Position numbers and translations under genes: made by a program | DNA from: Bacteroidales bacterium | GTDB lineage: Bacteria > Bacteroidota > Bacteroidia > Bacteroidales > VadinHA17 | Assembly: GCA_024763075.1 (NCBI GenBank) | Contig: JANTGF010000003.1 | Location: 1 to 64,000, forward strand | DNA: 64,000 nt | Direction: 5' to 3' | The notes under the pieces: generated by a model | What the model was told of the DNA's origin: nothing | The model's input: the letters and a program-made list of their open reading frames with translations, nothing else | The model's database searches: none | Part shown: positions 1 to 7,665 of the stretch, one piece after another | Numbering within the stretch: the stretch's first letter is position 1 | How the letters are laid out: every line of letters begins with the position of its first letter

Positions 1-256
1 ATCGACAAGTAGAGGGCTTCTGTTTTTTAGATTAATCCAACAGGCAGTTAACACTCCTCCTGTATCATATAAAGAAATAATTAATCAAAATCACGGGTAA
101 TGATGACATACCCCATTTAAATTTATTCGTACAAAAAGAGCCATAGGCTCTGGTAGCAATGGATTTAACTGGAATGTAGATATAGATGAAAAAAATATTA
201 TAGAAGGTACATTTTACGTAGTTTTTACCGCAATAGGTTCCCCTGCCGGTTTTACA

Positions 257-1516
257 ATGTGTCAAATGACAAGTATTGAAGAGGATATGCATTTTGAGAA
301 TTCAATTAAGAATGAAGCCAGCGAAGAGAGGATATCCCAGGGATGTTCTGATGATAGATATAAACGTACACGAACTGTTACTCCGGGAGATTCCCGTACT
401 TATAAACAAACTGTAGAACATGTTAGGTTAGATCCTAAGAAACCTTGTATTGGTAAAGGCACCATGACAATAACCAGCCCAAATTCTACAGGTAAAAAAG
501 AGCTTTCTAGCGGAAAGTATTCAGTTATGTTGGGTGGAGTAATTGAAACTGAGATGACATCAGAAGTTTATTCAGAACATAAATTTGCCTGTAACCCGGA
601 CCGCAATACCCCTCCCGATATAATTTCACAAACTATGAAAATGCCGATTCCTGTTTCAATAGTTTTTGAAGAAGATTTTGATGGTTCAGATGATCTTAGA
701 GGCAGGCAGGTAATTTTAGAACACCATAAAACCGACTGTGGTCCTGGTAGTCCTTACGCAAATATGACACATGGAGAAGTTGATTGTGCTTTTGATGAAA
801 GTATAGTTGTATCATGGACATTGATAAAAAGAACTACAGAATGCAATGCAAATTTATCCAGTACAAAAGGCAATGTGAAAATAAATGGTGTACTTGTAAA
901 AAATGGGAATATTAAGGTTGGTGCCGGAGATATGATTTCAACAGGTGGTAAATCGAGAATAAGAATTGCTATGTCAGATGGTTCTATCCTGGCAGTAGGT
1001 TCAAACTCTCGTTTAATTCTTGGGGATCCTTGCAATCTTGCAACACCAACAGAAAAAAAAGTTTCCGAACATTTCAAATTATGGCTTTTGGCTTTAGACT
1101 GGAAAATAAAAATTGCGTTAGGGGCACCTCGTGGTTTTGAAATAAGAACGGGAAAGGGAGGAGCAGCAGGGGGAATCAGAGGCCATATAGCTCCATCCAA
1201 AAAGGGATACTATTCTTTAAACGACAATAATTTAGAAATCAGAAGTGGACTTTGCTGTGATTTTTATGATAAACCAATAACGGTTGACCCTGAGAAAATC
1301 TGTTTAACCAATGAATTAGGCGACCTAAAAAATTTTAAACAGGCATTTTATCTACATTCCGATTCGCAAGGGGTTCATGATATCTCGGCACTTAAAGGAG
1401 ATATTGAGGTAGAAAATGTTGACGGATTGAGAAAAATGGTGGTTAAAGAGGGGAAAACTGTAACTTCATGGTCCGATGGATCTCCATTTTTAGAAATCTA
1501 TATAAGGGCAAAATAA
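257..1516 (+). CDS. FecR-domain protein, 5' end uncertain
   Basis: A 419-residue protein read from the first ATG. Residues about 203-313 resemble a FecR domain: a short beta-rich stretch (KGNVKINGVLV, then GAGDMISTGGKSRIRI, SDGSILAVGSNSRL) followed by a GKGGAAGGIRGH segment like the A-G-x-R-G ending of FecR domains. In other proteins this domain senses or displays a signal in the periplasm or at the surface. The first 200 residues are cysteine-containing and not recognised. The frame stays open and protein-like upstream to base 107, giving about 50 further residues, and is then closed by three consecutive stops (TAA TGA TGA, 98-106). No ATG, GTG or TTG lies in that extension and no signal peptide is visible. 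The gene is therefore probably truncated or frameshifted at its 5' end, or it starts outside the usual codons. Domain call moderately sure; function unknown. Confidence 0.6.
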   Translation: MCQMTSIEEDMHFENSIKNEASEERISQGCSDDRYKRTRTVTPGDSRTYKQTVEHVRLDPKKPCIGKGTMTITSPNSTGKKELSSGKYSVMLGGVIETEMTSEVYSEHKFACNPDRNTPPDIISQTMKMPIPVSIVFEEDFDGSDDLRGRQVILEHHKTDCGPGSPYANMTHGEVDCAFDESIVVSWTLIKRTTECNANLSSTKGNVKINGVLVKNGNIKVGAGDMISTGGKSRIRIAMSDGSILAVGSNSRLILGDPCNLATPTEKKVSEHFKLWLLALDWKIKIALGAPRGFEIRTGKGGAAGGIRGHIAPSKKGYYSLNDNNLEIRSGLCCDFYDKPITVDPEKICLTNELGDLKNFKQAFYLHSDSQGVHDISALKGDIEVENVDGLRKMVVKEGKTVTSWSDGSPFLEIYIRAK

Positions 1517-1691
1517 AGTTAATCGGAGACTTATAAAAAAATAAAGAAATTATGCCCACCTGGAGAATTATGTTTTTTACAATTATGGATTTATTTTTTC
1601 TAATTTTCCATTGTTGCAATATTCCACCCGAAAACTTTCGGGATTCCAATATCCATACTTTCTAACTTAAAAACTTTTATACTTAAATATC

Positions 1692-2654
1692 ATGAGTAAT
1701 TATAACAATTTCAAGGAATTCTACGAAACAAAACTGCTCCCTGACCTAAAAATTCTTGACAGGGAGAGAAAACAGGTTGACCGGCGTGTAATAATTATAG
1801 CATTGATCGCCTTTGTACTGATAATTCTTATAGGGAAATTCATCCCATCCAGCGCCGGGAAATTGAGTGGGATATTACAAGTAACTACCGGAGTTTTGGG
1901 TTTTATTATGGTCAGCCTGGTTAGTAAAAAATTCAGACTGGGATTTAAGAATAAAATCATTGCCAAAATAACAGGTTTTGTAGATGAAAGCCTAACTTAT
2001 ATGCCTGAGGGATCGGTGTCACGGGATGAATTTGTAAAAAGTGCGATTTTTCAAAAAACATGCAATAGTTTTAAGGGAGAGGATTATATTCAGGGGAAAA
2101 TAGGTAAAACAACCATCGAATTTTCTGAGGTGTTAGCCAGGCATAAAACCACAACCGGTACCGGATCAAAACGTAAAGAACACTATACTACCATTTTTAA
2201 AGGGATATTCTTTATAGCTGATTTTAATAAGCATTTTAAAACCCACACTATTGTTTTACCTGATACTGCTGAGAAAATGTTTGGAAAATTTGGTCAGAGT
2301 TTACAGTCAATGAATATAACAAGAGGTGAGCTCATTAAGCTTGAAGATCCGGAATTCGAAAAGGAATTTTGTGTTTATGGTGATGATCAGGTTGAAGCCA
2401 GGTATATTCTTACCCCTGCCCTGGTCAGGAGCATACTGGAAGTTAAAACAAAATGGAATACTAAAATTTACCTGTCGTTTGTTGATTCAAAAGTATATAT
2501 CGCAATCAGTATAAAAAAGAATTTATTTGAAACCCGGCTGTTTAAAACCATTGTTGACTATTCCTTTATTGAGGAAAATGTAAAATATCTTTTGCTTCTG
2601 ATCGGGTTAGTAGAAGATCTGAATCTTAATACCCGGATCTGGACTAAAGACTAA
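1692..2654 (+). CDS. DUF3137 family membrane protein
   Basis: A 320-residue protein with two hydrophobic segments near the N-terminus, about residues 33-50 and 58-78, and a soluble C-terminal part of about 230 residues. The motif FFIADFNKHFKTHTIVLPD near residue 175 and the later FGKFGQSLQS match what I know of the DUF3137 family, whose function is unknown. The topology suggests a double membrane anchor with a cytoplasmic sensing or binding domain. The ATG at 1692 follows an AT-rich leader with no clear Shine-Dalgarno sequence, which is normal in this phylum. It is separated by about 175 bases from the FecR-domain gene, so co-transcription is possible but not evident. Confidence 0.75.
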   Translation: MSNYNNFKEFYETKLLPDLKILDRERKQVDRRVIIIALIAFVLIILIGKFIPSSAGKLSGILQVTTGVLGFIMVSLVSKKFRLGFKNKIIAKITGFVDESLTYMPEGSVSRDEFVKSAIFQKTCNSFKGEDYIQGKIGKTTIEFSEVLARHKTTTGTGSKRKEHYTTIFKGIFFIADFNKHFKTHTIVLPDTAEKMFGKFGQSLQSMNITRGELIKLEDPEFEKEFCVYGDDQVEARYILTPALVRSILEVKTKWNTKIYLSFVDSKVYIAISIKKNLFETRLFKTIVDYSFIEENVKYLLLLIGLVEDLNLNTRIWTKD

Positions 2655-2808
2655 TAACCTTTGTCAGGTCCTATGGCTTTGACTTGTCAATAATTACAAA
2701 TGTTTCGCACTTAAAGTTAGTTGTGTGGTATTAAATAAGTTATAAATTCATAATTTTATCATATCCCTGATAATTAATTACTTAATATTTCCATTTTTGA
2801 ACTTTTTA

Positions 2809-2934
2809 CTTTGTGGTACTTTGTGCATTCCTTAGTGTTCCTTTCGCCACAGGCATTCCTTTGGAAGTGGTAATAAAGAGAATCCAATTTTAACCACAAA
2901 GGCTCCAAAGGATATCACGAAGGATTCACGAAGT
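2809..2934. repeat. Imperfect inverted repeat of CACAAAG-type units
   Basis: This lies in the gene-free stretch 2655-2993. The left arm carries CTTTGTGG, CTTTGTGC, CCTTAGTG and CCTTTCG. The right arm carries CCACAAAGG, CCAAAGG, CACGAAGG and CACGAAG. The arms are roughly reverse complements around a spacer near 2850-2890 and could fold into a long imperfect stem. Short CACAAAG/CACGAAG strings of this kind are familiar as intergenic repeats in Bacteroidota. The rest of the gap, 2655-2808 and 2935-2993, shows nothing I recognise. Confidence 0.5.
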
Positions 2935-2993
2935 TTAACAATCTTAATATCTGTATATTATATCTAATTATTTTACCTGCGAAACTTTAATAA

Positions 2994-3152
2994 TTATTTA
3001 TCCGGACATCCGATTTCCCCTTCATATTTTGTATAGCCATCGCTGGTTCTTACCGATATGGCCGGCGTGCGATTTCCCCGTATTGTTGCACAACCGGTTT
3101 CGCCTGATTTATTTATGGCAAAAATTTTAAGAGCTTTTTTGGTGAATTTCAT
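2994..3152 (-). pseudogene. C-terminal fragment of a second glycosylasparaginase
   Basis: A 52-codon open frame starts at an ATG that overlaps the RhuM-family stop codon (ATGA, 3149-3152). From residue 9 on it matches the last 44 residues of the intact glycosylasparaginase at 4311-5381. The shared core includes INKSGETGCAT, RGNRTPA and VRTSDGY, both copies end in PDK, and about 34 of 44 positions are identical by eye. The DNA of the two copies differs at roughly one base in eight, so this is a diverged paralogue and not a recent copy. The N-terminal domain, the catalytic threonine and the substrate pocket are absent, so it cannot be a working enzyme. It may still be translated through coupling to the gene before it. 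Confidence 0.85.
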
Positions 3153-4129
3153 TTCTTCAAGCCTTTAGTTCTGGTTTCAATTTGCTTTATAAAATCCTTT
3201 TCAACCTGTGTGATTCTATTCTTTATTTTCTCTTTATAAAATTCGTATTCGCTGTGGGCTTTTTCAATTGCTTTTTGATGGCTGATTGTTCCTGAATGTT
3301 GTAAAATATTTTTGTTAGTCATTTTTAGAAAAGTATCTAACTGCTTAATCCAATCCTCCATATACATTGGTGTACGGTCTAATGCCTGGATTTCTGCAAT
3401 CTCCAAAAATGCTGTTACCATTCGGTTTAAGATATTCAGTTCGTCTTCTGATAAATAATTTTTAGCGATTTCAACTTCTTGTTTTGTTGGTATTTTACCT
3501 TTAAAATTGGTAAGTCCAATATGTTGTTTTGACGAATCTACTCGTTTATAAACAGTTTCGGCTGCTGTTTCTCCGTGACTTGCCCAGTGCATTTTATTTT
3601 GTACGGTTTTAAAAAACTCAATTGACTGTTCTGTATTTGGGTCGTAATCAATACTTGTTGCATAAATATCTAAAACTTTTCGCCAAAAAATCTTTTCAGA
3701 TGAACGAATATCGCGGATACGGGCCAAAAGCTCATCAAAGTAGTTTCCGCCTCCTGCTTCTTTCAGCAGTTCATCATTCATTGCAAAGCCTTTTATCAAA
3801 TACTCCTTGATAAGTGCTGTTGCCCATTTTCTGAAATGCACACCTCTGTGAGATTTTACTCTGTAACCAACCGAAATAATAACATCAAGATTGTAAAACT
3901 TAACCGGCTTATCCGAACCACTAATGTGCAAATTTTGCACATTGCTTTTTTCGATCAATTCACCGTCTTTAAATATATTTCTAATGTGTTTAGTGATTAC
4001 ACTTCTCTCTTTTTGAAACAATTCAGAAATTTGAGCCTGATTTAACCAAACAGTCTCATTCTCAAAATGAGTTTCTATTTTGACTTTGCCGTCTTCGGTT
4101 TGATAGATTATGAGTTGGTTGTTTTTCAT
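3149..4129 (-). CDS. RhuM family protein
   Basis: A 326-residue protein of the RhuM family, named after an ORF in a Salmonella pathogenicity island. Members are scattered through mobile and accessory DNA and their biochemical role is not established. The N-terminal 110 residues look like a DNA-binding module: VWLNQAQISELF has the form of a helix-turn-helix, and it is followed by ITKHIRNIF, KFYNLDVIISVGYRV and the RGVHFRKWAT motif typical of the family. The C-terminal half is helical and charged. The start at 4129 lies three bases after the stop of a 42-codon gene fragment. The stop overlaps the ATG of the glycosylasparaginase tail fragment. The gene is intact while both neighbours are fragments of different genes, which suggests it arrived by insertion or recombination. 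Confidence 0.85.
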   Translation of the reverse strand: MKNNQLIIYQTEDGKVKIETHFENETVWLNQAQISELFQKERSVITKHIRNIFKDGELIEKSNVQNLHISGSDKPVKFYNLDVIISVGYRVKSHRGVHFRKWATALIKEYLIKGFAMNDELLKEAGGGNYFDELLARIRDIRSSEKIFWRKVLDIYATSIDYDPNTEQSIEFFKTVQNKMHWASHGETAAETVYKRVDSSKQHIGLTNFKGKIPTKQEVEIAKNYLSEDELNILNRMVTAFLEIAEIQALDRTPMYMEDWIKQLDTFLKMTNKNILQHSGTISHQKAIEKAHSEYEFYKEKIKNRITQVEKDFIKQIETRTKGLKK

Positions 4130-4132
4130 AAC

Positions 4133-4261
4133 CTATAATTTTGTCATTTTTAAAAGATAATTAGAATTAGTTCCGGGTACTTTTTGATAATGATGCTTTT
4201 CTCCGGCAAATTTCATTGTTCTCTGATATAAATCCTGGGGCATTTTATAATTTTCATCCAT
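4133..4261 (-). pseudogene. N-terminal fragment of an HD-type (RelA/SpoT-like) hydrolase
   Basis: A 42-codon frame from ATG at 4261 to TAG at 4133. It reads MPQDLYQRTMKFAGEKHHYQ followed by KVPGTNSNYLL, then departs into KMTKL and stops. This pattern (A-x-K-F-A-x-x-K-H, then GT, then a Y-L/I before the expected His of H-x-x-x-V) is what I recall from the first helices of small HD-domain phosphohydrolases of the MESH1/SpoT kind. The match breaks exactly where the catalytic histidines should begin, so the fragment is not an enzyme. It sits 50 bases after the glycosylasparaginase stop and three bases before the RhuM start. The family assignment rests on about 35 residues and is tentative; that it is a broken gene is more certain. 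Confidence 0.55.
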
Positions 4262-4310
4262 TCAATAAATATTTTTTGGAGCTTCAGAAAGATGGTAAAA
4301 AAAATAGCAA

Positions 4311-5381
4311 TTATTTATCCGGATACGCTACCTTCCCTTTATATTTAGAATAGCCATCGCTGGTTCTTACCGACATGGCCGGCGTGCGGTTTCCCCTCAT
4401 TGTTGCACAACCGGTTTCCCCTGATTTATTTATGGCTACAAACTTTTCACCGGGATAAAAGTCCGGATTTACTTTCCGGTACTTATCAATGATCATGTGC
4501 AAAGCATCTTCACAGGCCTGCTGCGGATTCCGGCCATCTTTCATTCGCAATACAATATAATAAGATGCCAGGGATTTTATCACATCTTCGCCTCTGCCGG
4601 TGGCTCCGGCAGCGCCTACTTCGTTATCCACGTAAAGTCCTGCACCAATAATGGGAGAATCGCCAACTCTGCCCGGGATTTTAAAACTTAATCCGCTTGT
4701 GGTTGTAATTCCGGCAATATCTCCGTTTTTGTCAATGGCCAGAACATTGGTGGTTCCGTAATGATGTTCAACCTCCGGAAAACCTTCCCAGTAGGATTCT
4801 TTCTTTTGCAGATTTTTCAGATGATCCGGTGGTCCCCAGTCATCATTTTCATTCATGTTTTCTTTCCACCTCAGCCAGATTTTCCGGGCTTTTTCGGTTA
4901 AAAGGTCCTCATCTTTAAAACCCCATTTACGGGCAAAATCCAGTGCACCCTGTCCAACCATCAGTACATGATCCGTTCGTTCCATTACCACACGGGCAAC
5001 GGAAGACGGAGTTTTAATATTCTCCAGGCAGGCAACCGCACCGGCATTGTATGTTTTACCATCCATTATGGAAGAATCCAGTTGAACGATTCCGTTTTCG
5101 TTGGGCAATCCTCCGTAACCCACACTGGTATCTTCCGGATCCACTTCAATTACATTTGCGGCCTTTTCAATGGCATCCAATGCTGAACCACCATCCGCAA
5201 GTATTCTCCATCCGGCTTCCATAGCCATTTGTCCGGTCTGGTTGGTATGACTGGTAACAATTATCGGAGTGATCCCTTTGGCAGATGAGCCGAATATGGG
5301 AATGCTTTTGAAAAACAGAGCCCCTGCACTCAGGCCCATTGTTTTATTAAAAAAGTTTCTTCTTGAAATTTTTGATGACAT
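4311..5381 (-). CDS. Glycosylasparaginase (N4-(beta-N-acetylglucosaminyl)-L-asparaginase)
   Basis: A 356-residue Ntn-hydrolase that would cleave the GlcNAc-Asn bond of N-glycoproteins, releasing aspartate and sugar. The ATG at 5381 was chosen over the upstream one at 5444 because it follows a strong GAGGAGGT ribosome site and gives an N-terminus with a twin-arginine motif (SRRNFF) and a hydrophobic stretch to about residue 30, that is, a Tat-type signal. The precursor would be autocleaved before the threonine in HYGTTNV, near residue 210. The downstream FKIPGRVGDSPI and GAAGATGRGED motifs are hallmarks of the family and form the active site. The length fits the periplasmic enzyme known from Elizabethkingia. 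A diverged copy of its last 44 codons lies at 2994-3152. Confidence 0.93.
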   Translation of the reverse strand: MSSKISRRNFFNKTMGLSAGALFFKSIPIFGSSAKGITPIIVTSHTNQTGQMAMEAGWRILADGGSALDAIEKAANVIEVDPEDTSVGYGGLPNENGIVQLDSSIMDGKTYNAGAVACLENIKTPSSVARVVMERTDHVLMVGQGALDFARKWGFKDEDLLTEKARKIWLRWKENMNENDDWGPPDHLKNLQKKESYWEGFPEVEHHYGTTNVLAIDKNGDIAGITTTSGLSFKIPGRVGDSPIIGAGLYVDNEVGAAGATGRGEDVIKSLASYYIVLRMKDGRNPQQACEDALHMIIDKYRKVNPDFYPGEKFVAINKSGETGCATMRGNRTPAMSVRTSDGYSKYKGKVAYPDK

Positions 5382-5461
5382 GGTGACCTCCTCTGATTTT
5401 ATGAATAATAACGGCAAATTAGTAAAAACCATTAAGAGGATCAATGAAAAGATCAGTTTTT

Positions 5462-5617
5462 TTAATTTTTATCAAAATCAGGAATGATTAATCTTTTCCC
5501 GTTTTGAAGTGCGGATTGATGTGCAACAATTCCGGGTGCGGTCATCGCAATGCCTTCATACTTTGCTCCGATGCCTTTTCCTATATGTAAAACATTTGTA
5601 AGGTTAAATAACAGCAT
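5462..5617 (-). pseudogene. C-terminal gene remnant, probably a Gfo/Idh/MocA oxidoreductase
   Basis: A 51-codon frame, 80 bases upstream of the glycosylasparaginase, reading NLTNVLHIGKGIGAKYEGIA followed by MTAPGIVAHQSAL and GKRLIIPDFDKN before the stop. It looks like the end of a normal soluble enzyme and resembles, from memory, the C-terminus of sugar-type Gfo/Idh/MocA dehydrogenases of Bacteroidota. There is no Rossmann domain and nothing coding-like between 5618 and the end of glnS at 5722. The gene was evidently deleted except for its 3' end. The family is a guess; that it is a remnant is better supported by the smooth protein-like composition of so short a frame. Confidence 0.5.
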
Positions 5618-5721
5618 TTATCTATTATCTTACTAAATTAATGAAAAGAAGATAAATTCTTTGAGATTTCACTTTCTTTCTTTTATAATTTATATGTTAA
5701 GTGCCTTGAACAGATCTGAAA

Positions 5722-7410
5722 TTAACTTTTTTTCGCCAGCTTAGCCCATGAATCCCTTAAAGGAACCGTCCGGTTGAAAACCGGTTTGCCGGGTAGTGAA
5801 TCCTGATCTGCGCAAAAATACCCGATGCGCTGGAACTGAAAATGATCCAGCGCTTTTACATCTTTTAAAGAGGGTTCTACTTTTGCATTGCTCAGTATTT
5901 TCAGTGAAGCAGGATTCAAAAAGTCTTTAAAATCTTTGTCCTTATGTCCGTCCGGATCTTCATCATTAAACAACCGGTCATATAAACGCACTTCTGCATT
6001 TATAGCATGTGGAGCCGATACCCAGTGCAGCGTACCTTTTACTTTTCGGGTGCTTCCGCTGCCACTGCGGGTCTCCGGATCATAAGTGCAAAGTAATTCT
6101 GTTATATTGCCCTTTTCATCCCTGATCACTTCCTCACATTTAATAATATATGCACTTTTAAGGCGGACTTCCCTACCGGGTGCCAGTCTGAAAAATTTAC
6201 GTGGTGGGTCTTCCATGAAATCGTTTTTTTCAATGTAAATTTCCCGGCTAAAAGGAATGATTCTGGAACCCATACTTTCATCTTCCGGATTATTAATGGT
6301 TTCCAGATTTTCAATATTACCTTCCGGATAATTTGTTATGGTGATTTTTAATGGATCCAGAACAGCCATCACACGGGTTGCCTTTTTGTTTAAATCTTCC
6401 TTTACGCTGTGTTCAAGCAAACCCACATCAATTACATTATCCCGTTTTGCCACACCTATGCGGTCTGAGAAATCTCGAATAGACTCCGGTGTATAGCCTC
6501 TGCGCCGCAATCCGGAGATGCTTGGCATTCTGGGATCATCCCAGCCTGTTACCCGTTTTTTCTCAACCAGTTCCAGGAGCTTTCGCTTACTCATAACCGT
6601 ATAGCTGAGATTTAGCCGGGCAAATTCAATTTGTCGCGGACGGTATCCGGTATCAATGATCTGATCCAGAAACCAGTTATACAGCGGACGGTGTACTTCA
6701 AACTCAAGTGTACAAAGAGAATGGGTAATTCCCTCCAGATAATCGGATTGTCCGTGCGTAAAATCATACATGGGATAGATACACCATTTATCACCGGTGC
6801 GATGATGAGGTTTGTGCATGATCCGGTACATGATCGGGTCCCTCATATGCATATTGGGAGAAGACATATCAATTTTTGCACGGAGTATTTTTTCACCTTC
6901 CTTGTATTTCCCTGCTTTCATTTCCCTGAATAATTTCAGGTTCTCTTCAACGCTGCGGGATCTGTACGGACTTTCCTGGCCGGGTTCGGTTGGTGTACCT
7001 TTTTGAGCTGCAATTTCTTCTGCGGTTTGATCATCTACATAAGCTTTGCTCTTTTCAATTAGCTTTTCAGCCCAGGAATACAACTGGTCAAAATAGTCGG
7101 AGGCGTATTTTGGTTCTCCTTCCCATTTAAAACCAAGCCATTGAACATCTTTTTTAATTGAGTTTACATACTCTTCCTCTTCTTTTTCAGGATTGGTGTC
7201 ATCAAACCGGAGGTTACATTTGCCATTGTATTTTTCAGCAAGTCCGAAATTCAGACAGATTGACTTTGCATGGCCAATATGCAGATATCCATTTGGCTCA
7301 GGTGGAAAACGTGTATATACTTCTCCTTTATTTTTCCCTTCTTTCAGATCTTCTTCAATAATGTTCTCAATGAAATTGAGTGATTTTTTATCTTCATTTT
7401 CCACTTTCAT
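5722..7410 (-). CDS. glnS: Glutaminyl-tRNA synthetase
   Basis: Charges tRNA-Gln with glutamine in the cytoplasm. The ATG at 7410 gives 562 residues, close to the usual 550-560; the in-frame ATG at 7470 would add 20 residues that look like untranslated leader. Class I signatures are present: [15 protein letters not shown] (HIGH motif) near residue 45, [10 protein letters not shown] shortly after, and VMSKRKL (KMSKS-type loop) near residue 265. The C-terminal beta-barrel anticodon-binding domain follows from about residue 335. The sequence is of the true GlnRS type, not a non-discriminating GluRS. It is divergent from the aminopeptidase gene at 7666, so the 255 bases between hold promoters for both. 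Confidence 0.97.
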   Translation of the reverse strand: MKVENEDKKSLNFIENIIEEDLKEGKNKGEVYTRFPPEPNGYLHIGHAKSICLNFGLAEKYNGKCNLRFDDTNPEKEEEEYVNSIKKDVQWLGFKWEGEPKYASDYFDQLYSWAEKLIEKSKAYVDDQTAEEIAAQKGTPTEPGQESPYRSRSVEENLKLFREMKAGKYKEGEKILRAKIDMSSPNMHMRDPIMYRIMHKPHHRTGDKWCIYPMYDFTHGQSDYLEGITHSLCTLEFEVHRPLYNWFLDQIIDTGYRPRQIEFARLNLSYTVMSKRKLLELVEKKRVTGWDDPRMPSISGLRRRGYTPESIRDFSDRIGVAKRDNVIDVGLLEHSVKEDLNKKATRVMAVLDPLKITITNYPEGNIENLETINNPEDESMGSRIIPFSREIYIEKNDFMEDPPRKFFRLAPGREVRLKSAYIIKCEEVIRDEKGNITELLCTYDPETRSGSGSTRKVKGTLHWVSAPHAINAEVRLYDRLFNDEDPDGHKDKDFKDFLNPASLKILSNAKVEPSLKDVKALDHFQFQRIGYFCADQDSLPGKPVFNRTVPLRDSWAKLAKKS

Positions 7411-7617
7411 AATGTTTGTCCGTTTTATTGTATGATGAACCCCTGTTTCAGGAGTTTTGCAAAAATACAATGATTTTCTGATTACAAGCCAAAATCAAAC
7501 ACACTTTTAGGGTCCATTGGATTTTAAAAACAGATCATCTTGCTTTTTCTGTCATGCAAAACAACGGGTTTTAATAATAAATGCAGAAAGAAACTTTTTT
7601 GGATGGTTATTTCAGGC

Positions 7618-7625
7618 TAACTTTG
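7618..7625 (+). promoter_or_regulatory. Bacteroidetes -7 element before the aminopeptidase gene
   Basis: TAACTTTG followed by C fits the TAnnTTTG(C) -7 consensus of the Bacteroidetes primary sigma factor. It lies about 40 bases before the ATG at 7666. A TTTG at 7598-7601 is only 16 bases away, shorter than the usual 19-21, so the -33 part is doubtful. Confidence 0.5.
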
Positions 7626-7665
7626 CACGATACAAAAGAAGTACAAATTACAAGCTTATAAAAAT

